DNA from: Arenibacter sp. 6A1
GTDB lineage: Bacteria > Bacteroidota > Bacteroidia > Flavobacteriales > Flavobacteriaceae
Length of the DNA: 64,000 nt
Assembly (NCBI RefSeq): GCF_012272855.1
Contig: NZ_JAAXCQ010000013.1
Span: 62,001 to 126,000, forward strand
Direction: 5' to 3'
The translations under genes were made by a program, and so were the position numbers. This document shows positions 36,847 to 46,180 of the stretch, piece after piece (within the stretch, counting starts at the first letter, position 1; each line of letters opens with the position of its first letter). The notes under the pieces were generated by a model. The model did no database searches. It saw nothing but the letters and a program-made list of their open reading frames with translations, and was not told the DNA's origin.

Positions 36847-38310
36847 ATGAAAACAAAAACTGTAACGTCTTTTTTCCTAGTTTTATTTTGGATAAATAGC
36901 ACATGTCTTGGACAAATAAATAATGGTGATAGGCTACCCGAAGAAGTAAAATGGATGTACGATGAAGCAAAATGGGGTATAAGCCATCATTATTTGGCGG
37001 GCGGTGAGCTAAATAAAGCATATTACGATATAAGAAGTTTTGAGCAATGGGATTATTATACCTCTAATTTTGATGTCAATGCTTATGCCGATTTAGTTAC
37101 AAAACTAGGGGTAGGATATGTTATATTTACAATAACTCAAAATAGAGGGTACCTTGCAACAACGAGTAAGGTTTACGATTTAAATTCCCCTCCTTGTCCA
37201 CCCAATACCCCCAATTGTAAAAATCAAGAAGGAACTTTACGGGCTGATTATACTCCTAATAGAGATTTGTTGGGAGATCTGGCAAAGGCTTTAAGTAAAA
37301 AAGGAGTTAGAGTCATAGCCTACCTCCCTTCACATGCAGGCGATCGTTGGACAGGAAAACAAATTGTGCCGCCAGCATACCCAGATTGGTGGATCAATGA
37401 TTTTATTGGAGAGTTATCAAAAAAGTGGGGAGATACTCTTGCCGGTTGGTGGTTTGATGGTTATTGGAATATTAGTAAAGATGAACAAGCAAATGATTAC
37501 CCAATTGCAACTAAAATTTGGAATGCCGTTCGGAGCGGAAACCCAAATGCAATAATGACCTTAAATACTGGGCTGGGAAGTGAAGTGTTTACAAGTCCGG
37601 ACAAATACAGTCAATATTCAGCAGGTGAGTCCAATGAACTTCCACCACTTCCAAAAATTAGAGCTTCTAAAGGAAAAGGAGAAAAATTTACACAATATGT
37701 TGGTTGGTCTTTTCTTTCAGAACTAGATCCCGTTTTTGCTGGATGGGGAGAGGTCGATAGAAATTTAAGATTTAAAGACGATGAAGTTGCAAATCACACC
37801 GTCAGGGCTAGAGAAAATGGCGGGGTATCCACTTGGGATGTTGCCATAAACCCCAATGGAAATTGGCCTTTGGCAAAAATAAAACAAGTACAGGTAATTG
37901 GTAATGCCATGAACACAACGGCTGATACCACTTATTCAAGTTTACAGCTTGTGAATGATACTGATACGGAAATTAATTACTCAGGTATCTGGCAGTATTC
38001 CGAAGACAGAAAAACGGGAGCTTTTGAACAAGACGTGCATTATACACAAGAAAACGGCGACTATTTTACCTATTCTTTTACAGGAACAAGTATTGTATTT
38101 GCGACCTCAAAAGCACAGGATCAAGGCAAGGTTGAAATATTCTTAGATAATAAATCGCTCGGTGTTTTTTTAACCCACGATAAATATAAAAGGCAGGTTC
38201 AAGAAATTATTTATGAAAACCATAATTTATCACCCGGGAAGCATACTTTAAAAGTCGTAAAAAGGTCCGGAGATTATATGCTTGTTGATGTACTCGGTAT
38301 TAAGAATTAA
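36847..38310 (+). CDS. GH29-like secreted protein with C-terminal carbohydrate-binding-like domain
   Basis: This 487-residue protein has a signal peptide ending near CLGQ. Residues ~38-330 resemble the alpha-L-fucosidase barrel: EAKWGISHHYL (42-50), a strand LGVGYVIFTITQNRGY, and WWFDGYW with candidate nucleophile Asp204. The usual GH29 AKHHDGF block is replaced by TQNRGY (97-102), so specificity or even activity may differ from true fucosidases. The last ~130 residues (GAFEQDVHYTQ, YFTYSFTGTSIVFATS, GKHTLKVVKRSG) look like a small beta-sandwich binding module. It precedes an esterase gene by 11 bp. Confidence 0.65.
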   Translation: MKTKTVTSFFLVLFWINSTCLGQINNGDRLPEEVKWMYDEAKWGISHHYLAGGELNKAYYDIRSFEQWDYYTSNFDVNAYADLVTKLGVGYVIFTITQNRGYLATTSKVYDLNSPPCPPNTPNCKNQEGTLRADYTPNRDLLGDLAKALSKKGVRVIAYLPSHAGDRWTGKQIVPPAYPDWWINDFIGELSKKWGDTLAGWWFDGYWNISKDEQANDYPIATKIWNAVRSGNPNAIMTLNTGLGSEVFTSPDKYSQYSAGESNELPPLPKIRASKGKGEKFTQYVGWSFLSELDPVFAGWGEVDRNLRFKDDEVANHTVRARENGGVSTWDVAINPNGNWPLAKIKQVQVIGNAMNTTADTTYSSLQLVNDTDTEINYSGIWQYSEDRKTGAFEQDVHYTQENGDYFTYSFTGTSIVFATSKAQDQGKVEIFLDNKSLGVFLTHDKYKRQVQEIIYENHNLSPGKHTLKVVKRSGDYMLVDVLGIKN

Positions 38311-38321
38311 AACCAATACTT

Positions 38322-39116
38322 ATGAAAATTTTAAATTTATTCGCGCTTAGTTTATGCCTTTGCATTCTAATAAGTTGCTCAAAAGAAAAAGAAGAAACCC
38401 ATGTTTTTATTTTAATGGGGCAGTCTAATATGGCGGGTTATGGTGAGCTCTTACCTAAAGACACAATCCCTGTTGATAGAGTTTTTATGATATCTACTAT
38501 GGCAAAGGAACCATACAAATGGCAACCAGCAGCACACCCTTTACATAACCGTCTATCATCTGACCGTTTTGGTTTGGGACTTCCCTTTGCTAAAGCATAT
38601 TTAAAAAAGTATCCTGATGTTACTATAAAATTAATTCCTGTCGCTTGGGGAGGTGCTGCTATTGATGATTTAAACAAAGGATCTGAGACCTATAATGATG
38701 CAATTAAGAAAGCATTATTTGCCCAAAGCGAAGGACAAATAAAAGGGGTTTTATGGCACCAAGGAGAATCGGACACAGTAGATGAAGAATTGGCGGATTC
38801 CTATGAAACTAAACTACATCAACTAATTGCCGATTTAAGAACCGATTTAAACAATCCTAAACTTCCTTTTATTGTAGGGAATTTGGCAGAGTTTTATGGA
38901 ACGGGAAAAGACCATAATGCAGCGGAACGAGTAAAAAAAATCGATCAAGTAAAAAAAGCTTTAAGAGATCTTCCTTCGAAGGTGAAAAATACTGGGTTTG
39001 CAGAGAGTAGCGATTGTAAATCAATAGACCAACATATGGTTCATTTTGATAGGGAATCTTATATACTATTGGGTAAAAGGTACGTCCAAGAAATTGAAAG
39101 CTTATTATATAAATAG
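38322..39116 (+). CDS. SASA-domain carbohydrate esterase (sialate O-acetylesterase/CE6-like) lipoprotein
   Basis: This 264-residue protein has a lipoprotein leader with Cys19 (LISCSKE). GQSNMAGYG carries the probable nucleophile Ser at residue ~36. The oxyanion-type WGGAAID and HQGESDT blocks follow, and a C-terminal D-x-H type motif (SIDQHMVHFD) supplies the rest of the triad. Family members remove O-acetyl groups from xylan, sialic acid or other sugars. Here it would deacetylate the glycan degraded by the neighbouring glycosidases. It lies 11 bp after the GH29-like gene. Confidence 0.82.
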   Translation: MKILNLFALSLCLCILISCSKEKEETHVFILMGQSNMAGYGELLPKDTIPVDRVFMISTMAKEPYKWQPAAHPLHNRLSSDRFGLGLPFAKAYLKKYPDVTIKLIPVAWGGAAIDDLNKGSETYNDAIKKALFAQSEGQIKGVLWHQGESDTVDEELADSYETKLHQLIADLRTDLNNPKLPFIVGNLAEFYGTGKDHNAAERVKKIDQVKKALRDLPSKVKNTGFAESSDCKSIDQHMVHFDRESYILLGKRYVQEIESLLYK

Positions 39117-39248
39117 TGTTTTGATACTAAAAAAAGAAACAAATGAAAAAATGCACATATCTATTGCTATAATTGTTTGCATCTGTTATCAAATACTATC
39201 TCTGATATATGACTGGGATAATTACTTGTCAAATCAAAACTTTAAAGC

Positions 39249-41342
39249 ATGAAAAAGCAAACTATTACCATTGATCTGTCATTGATCATATTTTTTTTCT
39301 ATCTCGGAACAGGGCTATATGCTCAGGAAGCCGAGGTGAATATCTCAACCTTGTTGGAAGAAATGGTGGATCGTGATTTGATTACCCAGTTTCCAACATC
39401 CAACTATCAATCCAAACAGGCAAGTAGTTATAATAGGGAATCAGTTTCTCCTGATTTGCCGGGATGGTTTGCTGATAGTGATGGAGTTTCATATGAAAAG
39501 GTCGAGGAGGTAAACGGTAAAAAGGAATGGGTTCTGATGGAAGATATAGGTCCGGGTGTAATCACTAAAATTTGGGCGGTGTGCTTTTATTATGGGTTGG
39601 ACAATACAGAGGGTGCAAATATTAATATCTATTTGGACGGCAACCCAAAGCCCGTAATTTCTACTAATTTCTTTGACCTTGTGCAAGGGAATGATTTTGT
39701 AAAGCCACCCTTTGCAGATAAATCAGCAAGGGCGGGGAATCTTTACTTTCCAATACCTTATGCTAAGGGGTGTAAGATTACCATGGATAAGAAAGCTTTC
39801 TATAATATTATTAACTATAGAAAATATCCATTGGGAAGCAAGGTGAAAACCTTTACTATGGAAGATTTTGAGAAGGCTTCAAAGGTGAGAACCGAAGTGG
39901 GTAAAATTTTAACCGAATCTACAATACCGAAAGGAATCAAAAAAGAACAAGAAAAGTCGATTGCCCCCTTAGAATCCATAACTTTTGACCTCCCTAAAGG
40001 AAATAATTCCATTCAAGAATTTCAAATTAAGCTTTCAAGTACCTCTGATATGGCTCAAGCCCTGCGTTCGGTGGTATTGCAGTCCAATTTTGATGGTAAT
40101 GAAACAATATGGGTTCCAGTAGGCGACTTTTTTAACAATGTAGGTAAAATCCAAAGTTATGATATGTGGGAGCGGTCGGTTACTAAAGACGGCAATATGA
40201 AATGTCGTTGGGTAATGCCATATAAGAATAGCGGTCAGTTGGTTGTTAAGAATCTTGGAAAAGAAAAAGTAAAAATTAAAATGTCTGTTACTACGAAACG
40301 AATGAAATGGACGCCCAATTCAATGCATTTTTATGCCACATGGCAAATGGATGACCCCACTCCGACCTTTCCATTGTTTGATTATAATTTTTTGAGTGCA
40401 AGAGGAAAAGGAGTCATTGTTGGTGATGAGTGGTCAGTACTTAATCCCATTGAAGGATGGTGGGGTGAAGGTGATGAGAAAATCTACATTGATGATGATC
40501 TGGAAAGAAACTTTCCATCACACTTTGGGACTGGAACGGAGGACTATTATGGATGGGCCGGCGGTGTTGTTCCTACGCCATCTGATCAGTTTTCGAAACC
40601 CTTCTTGGGTAATATTATAGTGGGAGAAAAATCCAAGGGATATAACGTTTGTTCAAGAACCCGGGTATTGGATGCGATTCCTTTTAAAAGTCAAATAAAA
40701 TTTGATATGGAATCTTCCTGTGGCAAACGTAGTAAATCTCATTTTCTTCAATATGCACAGACTACCTTTTGGTATGGTGCCCCAGGGGTAACCCACAATA
40801 AACCCGCGTTACCCTCTTTTGCCTCGGCCAAATTACCGTCTATAAAAGACTTGGAGATGAAAATAGTTAAGGCAAAAGGATCTCAATATGTGGTTGATGG
40901 AGCTCTAGAAGCAGAAATACTCCCCATTGTTGATAAAAGCGCAACCGTCAAGGAAGACTTCAGTGAAATCCCAATGTGGGGGGAGATTAGCTCTGGGGCG
41001 CTTAAAAACATATGGTTTGAGGAACCAGGGGACTTTGCCGAGTTTAATATTACAGAACAATTTGAAACTTCCCAAATCTATCTATGTACTGCTGTTGGAC
41101 CTAACAGCGGTGAGTTTGATATCTATGTAAATGGAGTCAAAAAAAATAGTCAAGATCTTTATTCCAAACATGAAGGGGTTACGAATCCATATCTAGTCCT
41201 AGGAGAATGCGAACCAGTGAATAATGCCTTTGTTATTCGAATTCAATTTGTAGGGAACAACAAAGAAGCAAAAATGACCAATAATAAGTTTGCTTTGGGT
41301 GTTGACTTTTTTCTTATTAAAAATAATTTCCTGAAAAATTAA
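39249..41342 (+). CDS. GH172-family (DUF2961) glycosidase, secreted
   Basis: This 697-residue protein has a signal peptide ending near LYAQ (25). The DUF2961 core contains the family motifs WWGEGDEKIY (404-413) and FGTGTEDYYG (426-435). Glu410 and Glu431 are 21 residues apart, the same spacing as the catalytic pair reported for alpha-D-fructofuranosidase of GH172. Known members act on alpha-D-fructofuranose or D-arabinofuranose linkages. The C-terminal ~150 residues form an extra beta-sandwich. A truncated copy of its 5' end lies at 36.6 kb. Substrate in this organism is unproven; D-arabinofuranose would fit the fucI/ribulokinase-like module downstream. Confidence 0.85.
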   Translation: MKKQTITIDLSLIIFFFYLGTGLYAQEAEVNISTLLEEMVDRDLITQFPTSNYQSKQASSYNRESVSPDLPGWFADSDGVSYEKVEEVNGKKEWVLMEDIGPGVITKIWAVCFYYGLDNTEGANINIYLDGNPKPVISTNFFDLVQGNDFVKPPFADKSARAGNLYFPIPYAKGCKITMDKKAFYNIINYRKYPLGSKVKTFTMEDFEKASKVRTEVGKILTESTIPKGIKKEQEKSIAPLESITFDLPKGNNSIQEFQIKLSSTSDMAQALRSVVLQSNFDGNETIWVPVGDFFNNVGKIQSYDMWERSVTKDGNMKCRWVMPYKNSGQLVVKNLGKEKVKIKMSVTTKRMKWTPNSMHFYATWQMDDPTPTFPLFDYNFLSARGKGVIVGDEWSVLNPIEGWWGEGDEKIYIDDDLERNFPSHFGTGTEDYYGWAGGVVPTPSDQFSKPFLGNIIVGEKSKGYNVCSRTRVLDAIPFKSQIKFDMESSCGKRSKSHFLQYAQTTFWYGAPGVTHNKPALPSFASAKLPSIKDLEMKIVKAKGSQYVVDGALEAEILPIVDKSATVKEDFSEIPMWGEISSGALKNIWFEEPGDFAEFNITEQFETSQIYLCTAVGPNSGEFDIYVNGVKKNSQDLYSKHEGVTNPYLVLGECEPVNNAFVIRIQFVGNNKEAKMTNNKFALGVDFFLIKNNFLKN

Positions 41343-41382
41343 GTTTTAAAGACTACAAGTTTGACTATTTAAATAATTAAAA

Positions 41383-43455
41383 ATGAAGAATCTAATAAAG
41401 CTATTTATTGTTCTATTCCTGTTTATAGCAGGAAGCTGCAAAACTAAGAGTGAATATACCATTGGAAATAAATCTATTTCAAGAACTATAAAAATTAGTG
41501 ATGACGGGCAACTTTTTACCTCAAAAATTGATAATAAAATTGCAGGTACAATATTAACTCCAAGAGATAATGAGGAGTTTAGATTTCGGATCTCCGAAGG
41601 TACACATATAGAGGGGTCAGATGTAGTACTAAGCTCGAAGGATTTCAATTTTAAAAAAGTTATAAATGAAGGGAGTAACTCATTAGGTTTTCTTTTAAAA
41701 AACAAGGAACATCAATTAGAAGTAGAATTATATTTTGAAGTAGAAGAAGGCGATTTTTATATTCGTAAATACCTGAAAATTAGTTCTAAAAAACCAGTAA
41801 CGATAGAACGAATAGATGTTGAGTCTTTGTCTCTGAATGATATTTATCAACCATACCAGATCAAACAAATTACTTCCCAAGGGGTGGCCCAATGGCGACC
41901 CGGCCTAGGTCAACCCTTATATGGATCTGAATCCGCCACTTTTTTTGGCGTGGAGTTTCCTGCAGCTGACAACTATGTAGAAGATAAAAAGGGCTATTGT
42001 GGCTATTTATGGGGTAAGGAAATTAAGGCAGATGAAATATACACCTCCCATAAAGCGGTAATTGGAGTGGGTGATGATCCAGAGCACATACAAGAAACAT
42101 TTTTTAATTATATAGACCGGATTCGTATAAGGCCATTTAGATTACAGGTTCAATATAACAGTTGGTTTGATTTTTATAGTGGTGTTGACAAAGAAAAATT
42201 TAACCAAAGTGTGTCGAAAGTCCATCAAGAATTGGTTGAAGAAAGGAATGTTGATCCATTGAGTGCCTATGTTATTGATGATGGTTGGCAAGACGTAAAG
42301 GCAGATTGGTCCCAAAAGGTATGGAAAGTAAACTCTAAGTTCGATGCAGACTTCTCGACGAGTTTCAAGGGAATAGAATTAGCAGGTTCAAAACTCGGAT
42401 TGTGGTTGAGCCCAGGATGTCTTTTGGGAGCAGAACCGGCGGTGCCGAAACTAAAGGAACAAGGATTTGAAACCCTGGGAAAATGGATGTCTATGGCCGG
42501 ACCAAAATATATGCAATCGCTGGAGGACAGGATGTTGGAATTGACCACTAGTGGAGTTAAATATTTTAAACTCGACGGGGTTTTTGGACATCTCAATACC
42601 AGGGAATTTGAACTTCATGGAGACCAATATGGCTTACCTTATATGCCACAATTGGGAACAGATGGATTATCGGCATCGGATCCACTTCTGAACGATTCCA
42701 AATTTGATGAATTAAAAACCTATTATCTCGTCGCTGGAACCGAGCGGTTGATGGAACTTTTTAAGAAACAGCACGCCGTTGATCCCAATGTTTATGTCGT
42801 AATTTCCAATGGGGCTTACCTTAGTCCATGGTGGCTGATGTACGTAGATGCAGTCTGGATGATCAATGCAGGGGATGCGGCAGGAGGAAGTAATAGATCA
42901 CAGGAATTGGTTTATAGGGATGGGGTTTATTATGACACATGGCAAAAAGAAAACACTCAATTCCCTATTAATTCGATATTTAATCATGAACCAAAAAAAG
43001 TAAAATCCGGGGAAAGTCGTGAAGCATTTTCGGAATACTTATGGATGAATCTTTCTAGAGGAACTGGTTTTGTTGAATTATATATTAAAACTCCGGAACT
43101 TTCTGAAAGCGATTGGGATGTTTTGGCCAATGGATTAAAATGGGTAAAATCTGTATTTCCGTATTTTAAGAGAGCCAAAATGCACGGAGGCGATCCCAGG
43201 GAATTCGAAGTATATGGATATACCGGATGGAATGAGAATGGAGGATTTGTTTCGCTCCATAATCCTTCGGATCAACCACAAATGTATAGCATTAAATTAG
43301 ATCGAAAATTTGGATTGATCAAAGGTAAAGACCAATACGAAGTATCATTCCCCTTAAAGAACTCCAAAGAATTTGAAAATAAAAAATATGGTTTTGGTGA
43401 TGAATTAACAATAAACATGAAGCCTAGAGAGGTAAAGGTTTTGAATTTCTATTAA
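41383..43455 (+). CDS. GH36/clan GH-D-like alpha-galactosidase, lipoprotein
   Basis: This 690-residue protein has a lipoprotein leader with Cys19 (AGSCKTK). An N-terminal beta-sandwich (~25-245) is followed by a TIM barrel with clan GH-D motifs: QYNSWFDFY (~257-265), YVIDDGWQD (296-304), KLGLWLSPG, and YFKLDG with probable nucleophile Asp398. The acid/base is probably one of the Asp residues in YVDAVWMINAGD (490 or 498). GH36 enzymes are mostly alpha-galactosidases or alpha-N-acetylgalactosaminidases. It is followed 48 bp later by the second 819-residue protein. Confidence 0.75.
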   Translation: MKNLIKLFIVLFLFIAGSCKTKSEYTIGNKSISRTIKISDDGQLFTSKIDNKIAGTILTPRDNEEFRFRISEGTHIEGSDVVLSSKDFNFKKVINEGSNSLGFLLKNKEHQLEVELYFEVEEGDFYIRKYLKISSKKPVTIERIDVESLSLNDIYQPYQIKQITSQGVAQWRPGLGQPLYGSESATFFGVEFPAADNYVEDKKGYCGYLWGKEIKADEIYTSHKAVIGVGDDPEHIQETFFNYIDRIRIRPFRLQVQYNSWFDFYSGVDKEKFNQSVSKVHQELVEERNVDPLSAYVIDDGWQDVKADWSQKVWKVNSKFDADFSTSFKGIELAGSKLGLWLSPGCLLGAEPAVPKLKEQGFETLGKWMSMAGPKYMQSLEDRMLELTTSGVKYFKLDGVFGHLNTREFELHGDQYGLPYMPQLGTDGLSASDPLLNDSKFDELKTYYLVAGTERLMELFKKQHAVDPNVYVVISNGAYLSPWWLMYVDAVWMINAGDAAGGSNRSQELVYRDGVYYDTWQKENTQFPINSIFNHEPKKVKSGESREAFSEYLWMNLSRGTGFVELYIKTPELSESDWDVLANGLKWVKSVFPYFKRAKMHGGDPREFEVYGYTGWNENGGFVSLHNPSDQPQMYSIKLDRKFGLIKGKDQYEVSFPLKNSKEFENKKYGFGDELTINMKPREVKVLNFY

Positions 43456-43503
43456 AATATAATTTGAATTGAAAATAAATTTATTAAGACCAGATATTAA
43501 TAT

Positions 43504-45963
43504 ATGAAAACTAAAAAATTAAAAATAGCAGTAATATGTCTGATTTGGGCTTTTGTATGCTGCACCAATAACGTGGATACTGTTTTTCTTGCTGGAAATC
43601 TGAATATTGGAATTAATCAGGATGGGGAAATTACTAGTATGATTGATTCTAAAAATAACACTCAATATGAATATGCTAGCAACGATCGAAAATCGATTTT
43701 GGCTATTAAGGTCGATGGAGAATTGGAATATCCTAATTCGGTTGAAGTCATAAACGGGGGTGGATCTCTTTTGTTGGAATATCCAAAAAATGAAGTTGCC
43801 GCAGAGATTGAAATTGTAAAAAAGGAAAAGTATCTCACTTTTGAACTAATTTCAATAACCAAGCAAGACCAAGTAGAATTAGTATTGTGGGGGCCATTTG
43901 AAACAAATATTAAGGAGACCGTAGGAGAAACAGTAGGTGTTGTTCGTAATAAGGATTTTTCAATGGGGATACAGGCATTGAATATGAGAACTCTTGGGGG
44001 GTATCCATCTACTGAAGATGATTCTACCCCTTCCTTTGATATATTTGGGACAACGAGTTTGGTAGATGTTTCCGATTCTTTAAATATATTATACCGTGGT
44101 CATACGGCTTTACCGAAGGATTACGGTAGTTCTTTGCAAGCATATACACGGAATAGGACAAAAGATAGGATCGTGAGTTCAATGGATCATCAGTATTATG
44201 AGGCCCCAGCTTATAAGGATAAAGGGATATTAGGTTCTAAAATAGCCCTTTTTGGTTGTGCGCCCGAGGATGTTCTTAACACTTTGGAAGCTATAGAACT
44301 AGGGGAAGGGTTGCCTCACCCCACAATTGATGGCGTGTGGAGTAAAAAATCACCTAAGGCAACTTCTGCTTATCTTATACAGGATTTTAGTACAACTACA
44401 ATTGACGAAGCTATATCATTAACAAAAAAAGCTGGCTTAGGATATTTATACCATTCCGGTCCCTTTTTAAATTGGGGACATTTTGACTTACATAAAGAAG
44501 CCTTTCCCGAAAATTGGGAAAGTATGAAAGAATGTGTGGAAAAGGCAGAACAAGCAGGAGTTGAGCTGGGAATCCATACCCTCTCTAATTTCATAACCAC
44601 CAATGACCCACTTGTAACTCCAATTCCAGATGATCGATTGGCAAAGGTGGGGAGCAGCCAGCTTACCAAGGATATTGGTGTTGAAGATAAAGACATAGTA
44701 ATTATTGACCCTACTTATTTTAATCAAATGGGCAATAATAGTCTTCATGCAGCTGTCATTGGAAAGGAAATAATTAGGTATGAAAGTGTGTCTGAAACGG
44801 CGCCATGGACCCTATTGAACTGTCAACGCGGAGCCTTTGGAACAAAGGCATCTAGTCATAGCAAGGATAAAAATATAGGGAAATTGGTAGACCATGCTTA
44901 TAAAACATTTTTGACCAATATGGATCTTGGAATAGAAATGTCCTTAAGATTAGCAGATCTATATAACCAAACCGGCTTAAAGCAAATATCGTTCGATGGA
45001 TTGGAAGGTAATTATTCTACAGGGATGGGGGCATATGGAGAATTATTGTTTGTTGATGCCTGGTATAAAAATTTAGATGAAGAAATAAAGAACGATTACA
45101 TCATGGATGCGAGTAGGCCTGGGCACTATTTTTGGCATATGTTTACACGTATGAACTGGGGCGAGCCTTGGTATGCTGGATTTAGGGAAAGTCAGACTTC
45201 CTATCGATTGTTGAATCAGGACTATTTTAGGAGAAATTTTATTCCAGCCATGTTAGGGTGGTTTAGTATGAGAGATAATACGAGTTTGGAAGACATAGAA
45301 TGGATGTTGGCCAGAAGTGCTGCTTTTGATGCAGGTTATGCACTAGTTACCTCAGTTGATCTTGTACAAAAAAATGGTTCCGGAAACGAAATATTGGAAA
45401 AAATAAAGGAATGGGAAAAGGCACGATTGGGTGGAGCTTTTACAATTGATCAGAAGAAGCGCATGGAAAACATCAAAGACGAGTTTTCTTTGGAAAAAAT
45501 TTCAGAGAACAGTTGGAACTTAACGCCATATCATGTCGAAAGATTTGAACATAAAAAAAAGATTCGTCAGCCAGGGGAGCCAGTATGGTCTAGCTTTTCT
45601 TTTGAAAATATAAACTCCAATCAATCGTTACAGTTTATACTTACAACTAAGAATACCGCTGCTTCAAATATTGTTTTTGAACTAGATGATTTTAAAAAAG
45701 TCTCTCTTGATATTACCGTTAAAGAGGGTGAACATCTTAAATATTCGGGGACAAACGAATTGGTACTTTATGATAAAACTTGGAATAAAATAAAAAGTAT
45801 ATCTGTGGATCCTAAATTATTTGAGGTTGAAAAAGGGAGCCACATTTTGAAGATAGATTGCAACTTTTCAGAAAACGAGGAGGCAAGTCTAAAATTAGAA
45901 GTAAAAACTGCAGGGAAACCGGAATTAGTTAAGATTGAAGTGAATGAATCAAAGAAGATTTAG
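43504..45963 (+). CDS. Putative glycoside hydrolase lipoprotein of unrecognised family (819-residue protein B)
   Basis: This 819-residue protein has a lipoprotein leader (FVCCTNN). It shares with the 29.9-kb protein the blocks AISLTKKAGLGYLYHSG, AGVELGIHTLSNF followed by ITTNDPLVTP, CQRGAFGTKA, SFDGLEG with Asp498, and NWGEPW. An N-terminal beta-sandwich and a C-terminal beta domain flank the barrel-like region. Because the two are placed at either end of one glycan cluster and differ in anchoring (secreted versus lipid-linked), they may act on different linkages. It is the last gene before a strong terminator. Confidence 0.6.
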   Translation: MKTKKLKIAVICLIWAFVCCTNNVDTVFLAGNLNIGINQDGEITSMIDSKNNTQYEYASNDRKSILAIKVDGELEYPNSVEVINGGGSLLLEYPKNEVAAEIEIVKKEKYLTFELISITKQDQVELVLWGPFETNIKETVGETVGVVRNKDFSMGIQALNMRTLGGYPSTEDDSTPSFDIFGTTSLVDVSDSLNILYRGHTALPKDYGSSLQAYTRNRTKDRIVSSMDHQYYEAPAYKDKGILGSKIALFGCAPEDVLNTLEAIELGEGLPHPTIDGVWSKKSPKATSAYLIQDFSTTTIDEAISLTKKAGLGYLYHSGPFLNWGHFDLHKEAFPENWESMKECVEKAEQAGVELGIHTLSNFITTNDPLVTPIPDDRLAKVGSSQLTKDIGVEDKDIVIIDPTYFNQMGNNSLHAAVIGKEIIRYESVSETAPWTLLNCQRGAFGTKASSHSKDKNIGKLVDHAYKTFLTNMDLGIEMSLRLADLYNQTGLKQISFDGLEGNYSTGMGAYGELLFVDAWYKNLDEEIKNDYIMDASRPGHYFWHMFTRMNWGEPWYAGFRESQTSYRLLNQDYFRRNFIPAMLGWFSMRDNTSLEDIEWMLARSAAFDAGYALVTSVDLVQKNGSGNEILEKIKEWEKARLGGAFTIDQKKRMENIKDEFSLEKISENSWNLTPYHVERFEHKKKIRQPGEPVWSSFSFENINSNQSLQFILTTKNTAASNIVFELDDFKKVSLDITVKEGEHLKYSGTNELVLYDKTWNKIKSISVDPKLFEVEKGSHILKIDCNFSENEEASLKLEVKTAGKPELVKIEVNESKKI

Positions 45964-46014
45964 AGCATATATTAATTTTGACACTATTCCGTTAACTGTA
46001 TAAGTTTAAATAAC

Positions 46015-46049
46015 AAAAGGTTGGACTTTGAAAGGTCCAACCTTTTTTT
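46015..46049 (+). terminator. Strong Rho-independent terminator
   Basis: A perfect 12-bp stem (46015-46026 with 46035-46046, AAAAGGTTGGAC/GTCCAACCTTTT) and an 8-nt loop are followed by a T-tract. It ends the glycosidase operon that begins upstream, just before the duplicated block. Confidence 0.92.
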
Positions 46050-46180
46050 ATTTAGCGAATGACACTTCGAAAATAAAGAATGCCAAAATCTATCTATCGA
46101 CAATTATTTCCTTTCAAGGTATTTAGGATATGGTTGATGCTATATGGCAATATAATATTAATAATAAAAATAAATCCGAA

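Noticed and set aside
39046-39252. 68-residue frame overlapping the esterase and GH172 genes
   Set aside because: Starts inside the esterase gene in another frame and has no recognisable domain; it is probably a chance frame.
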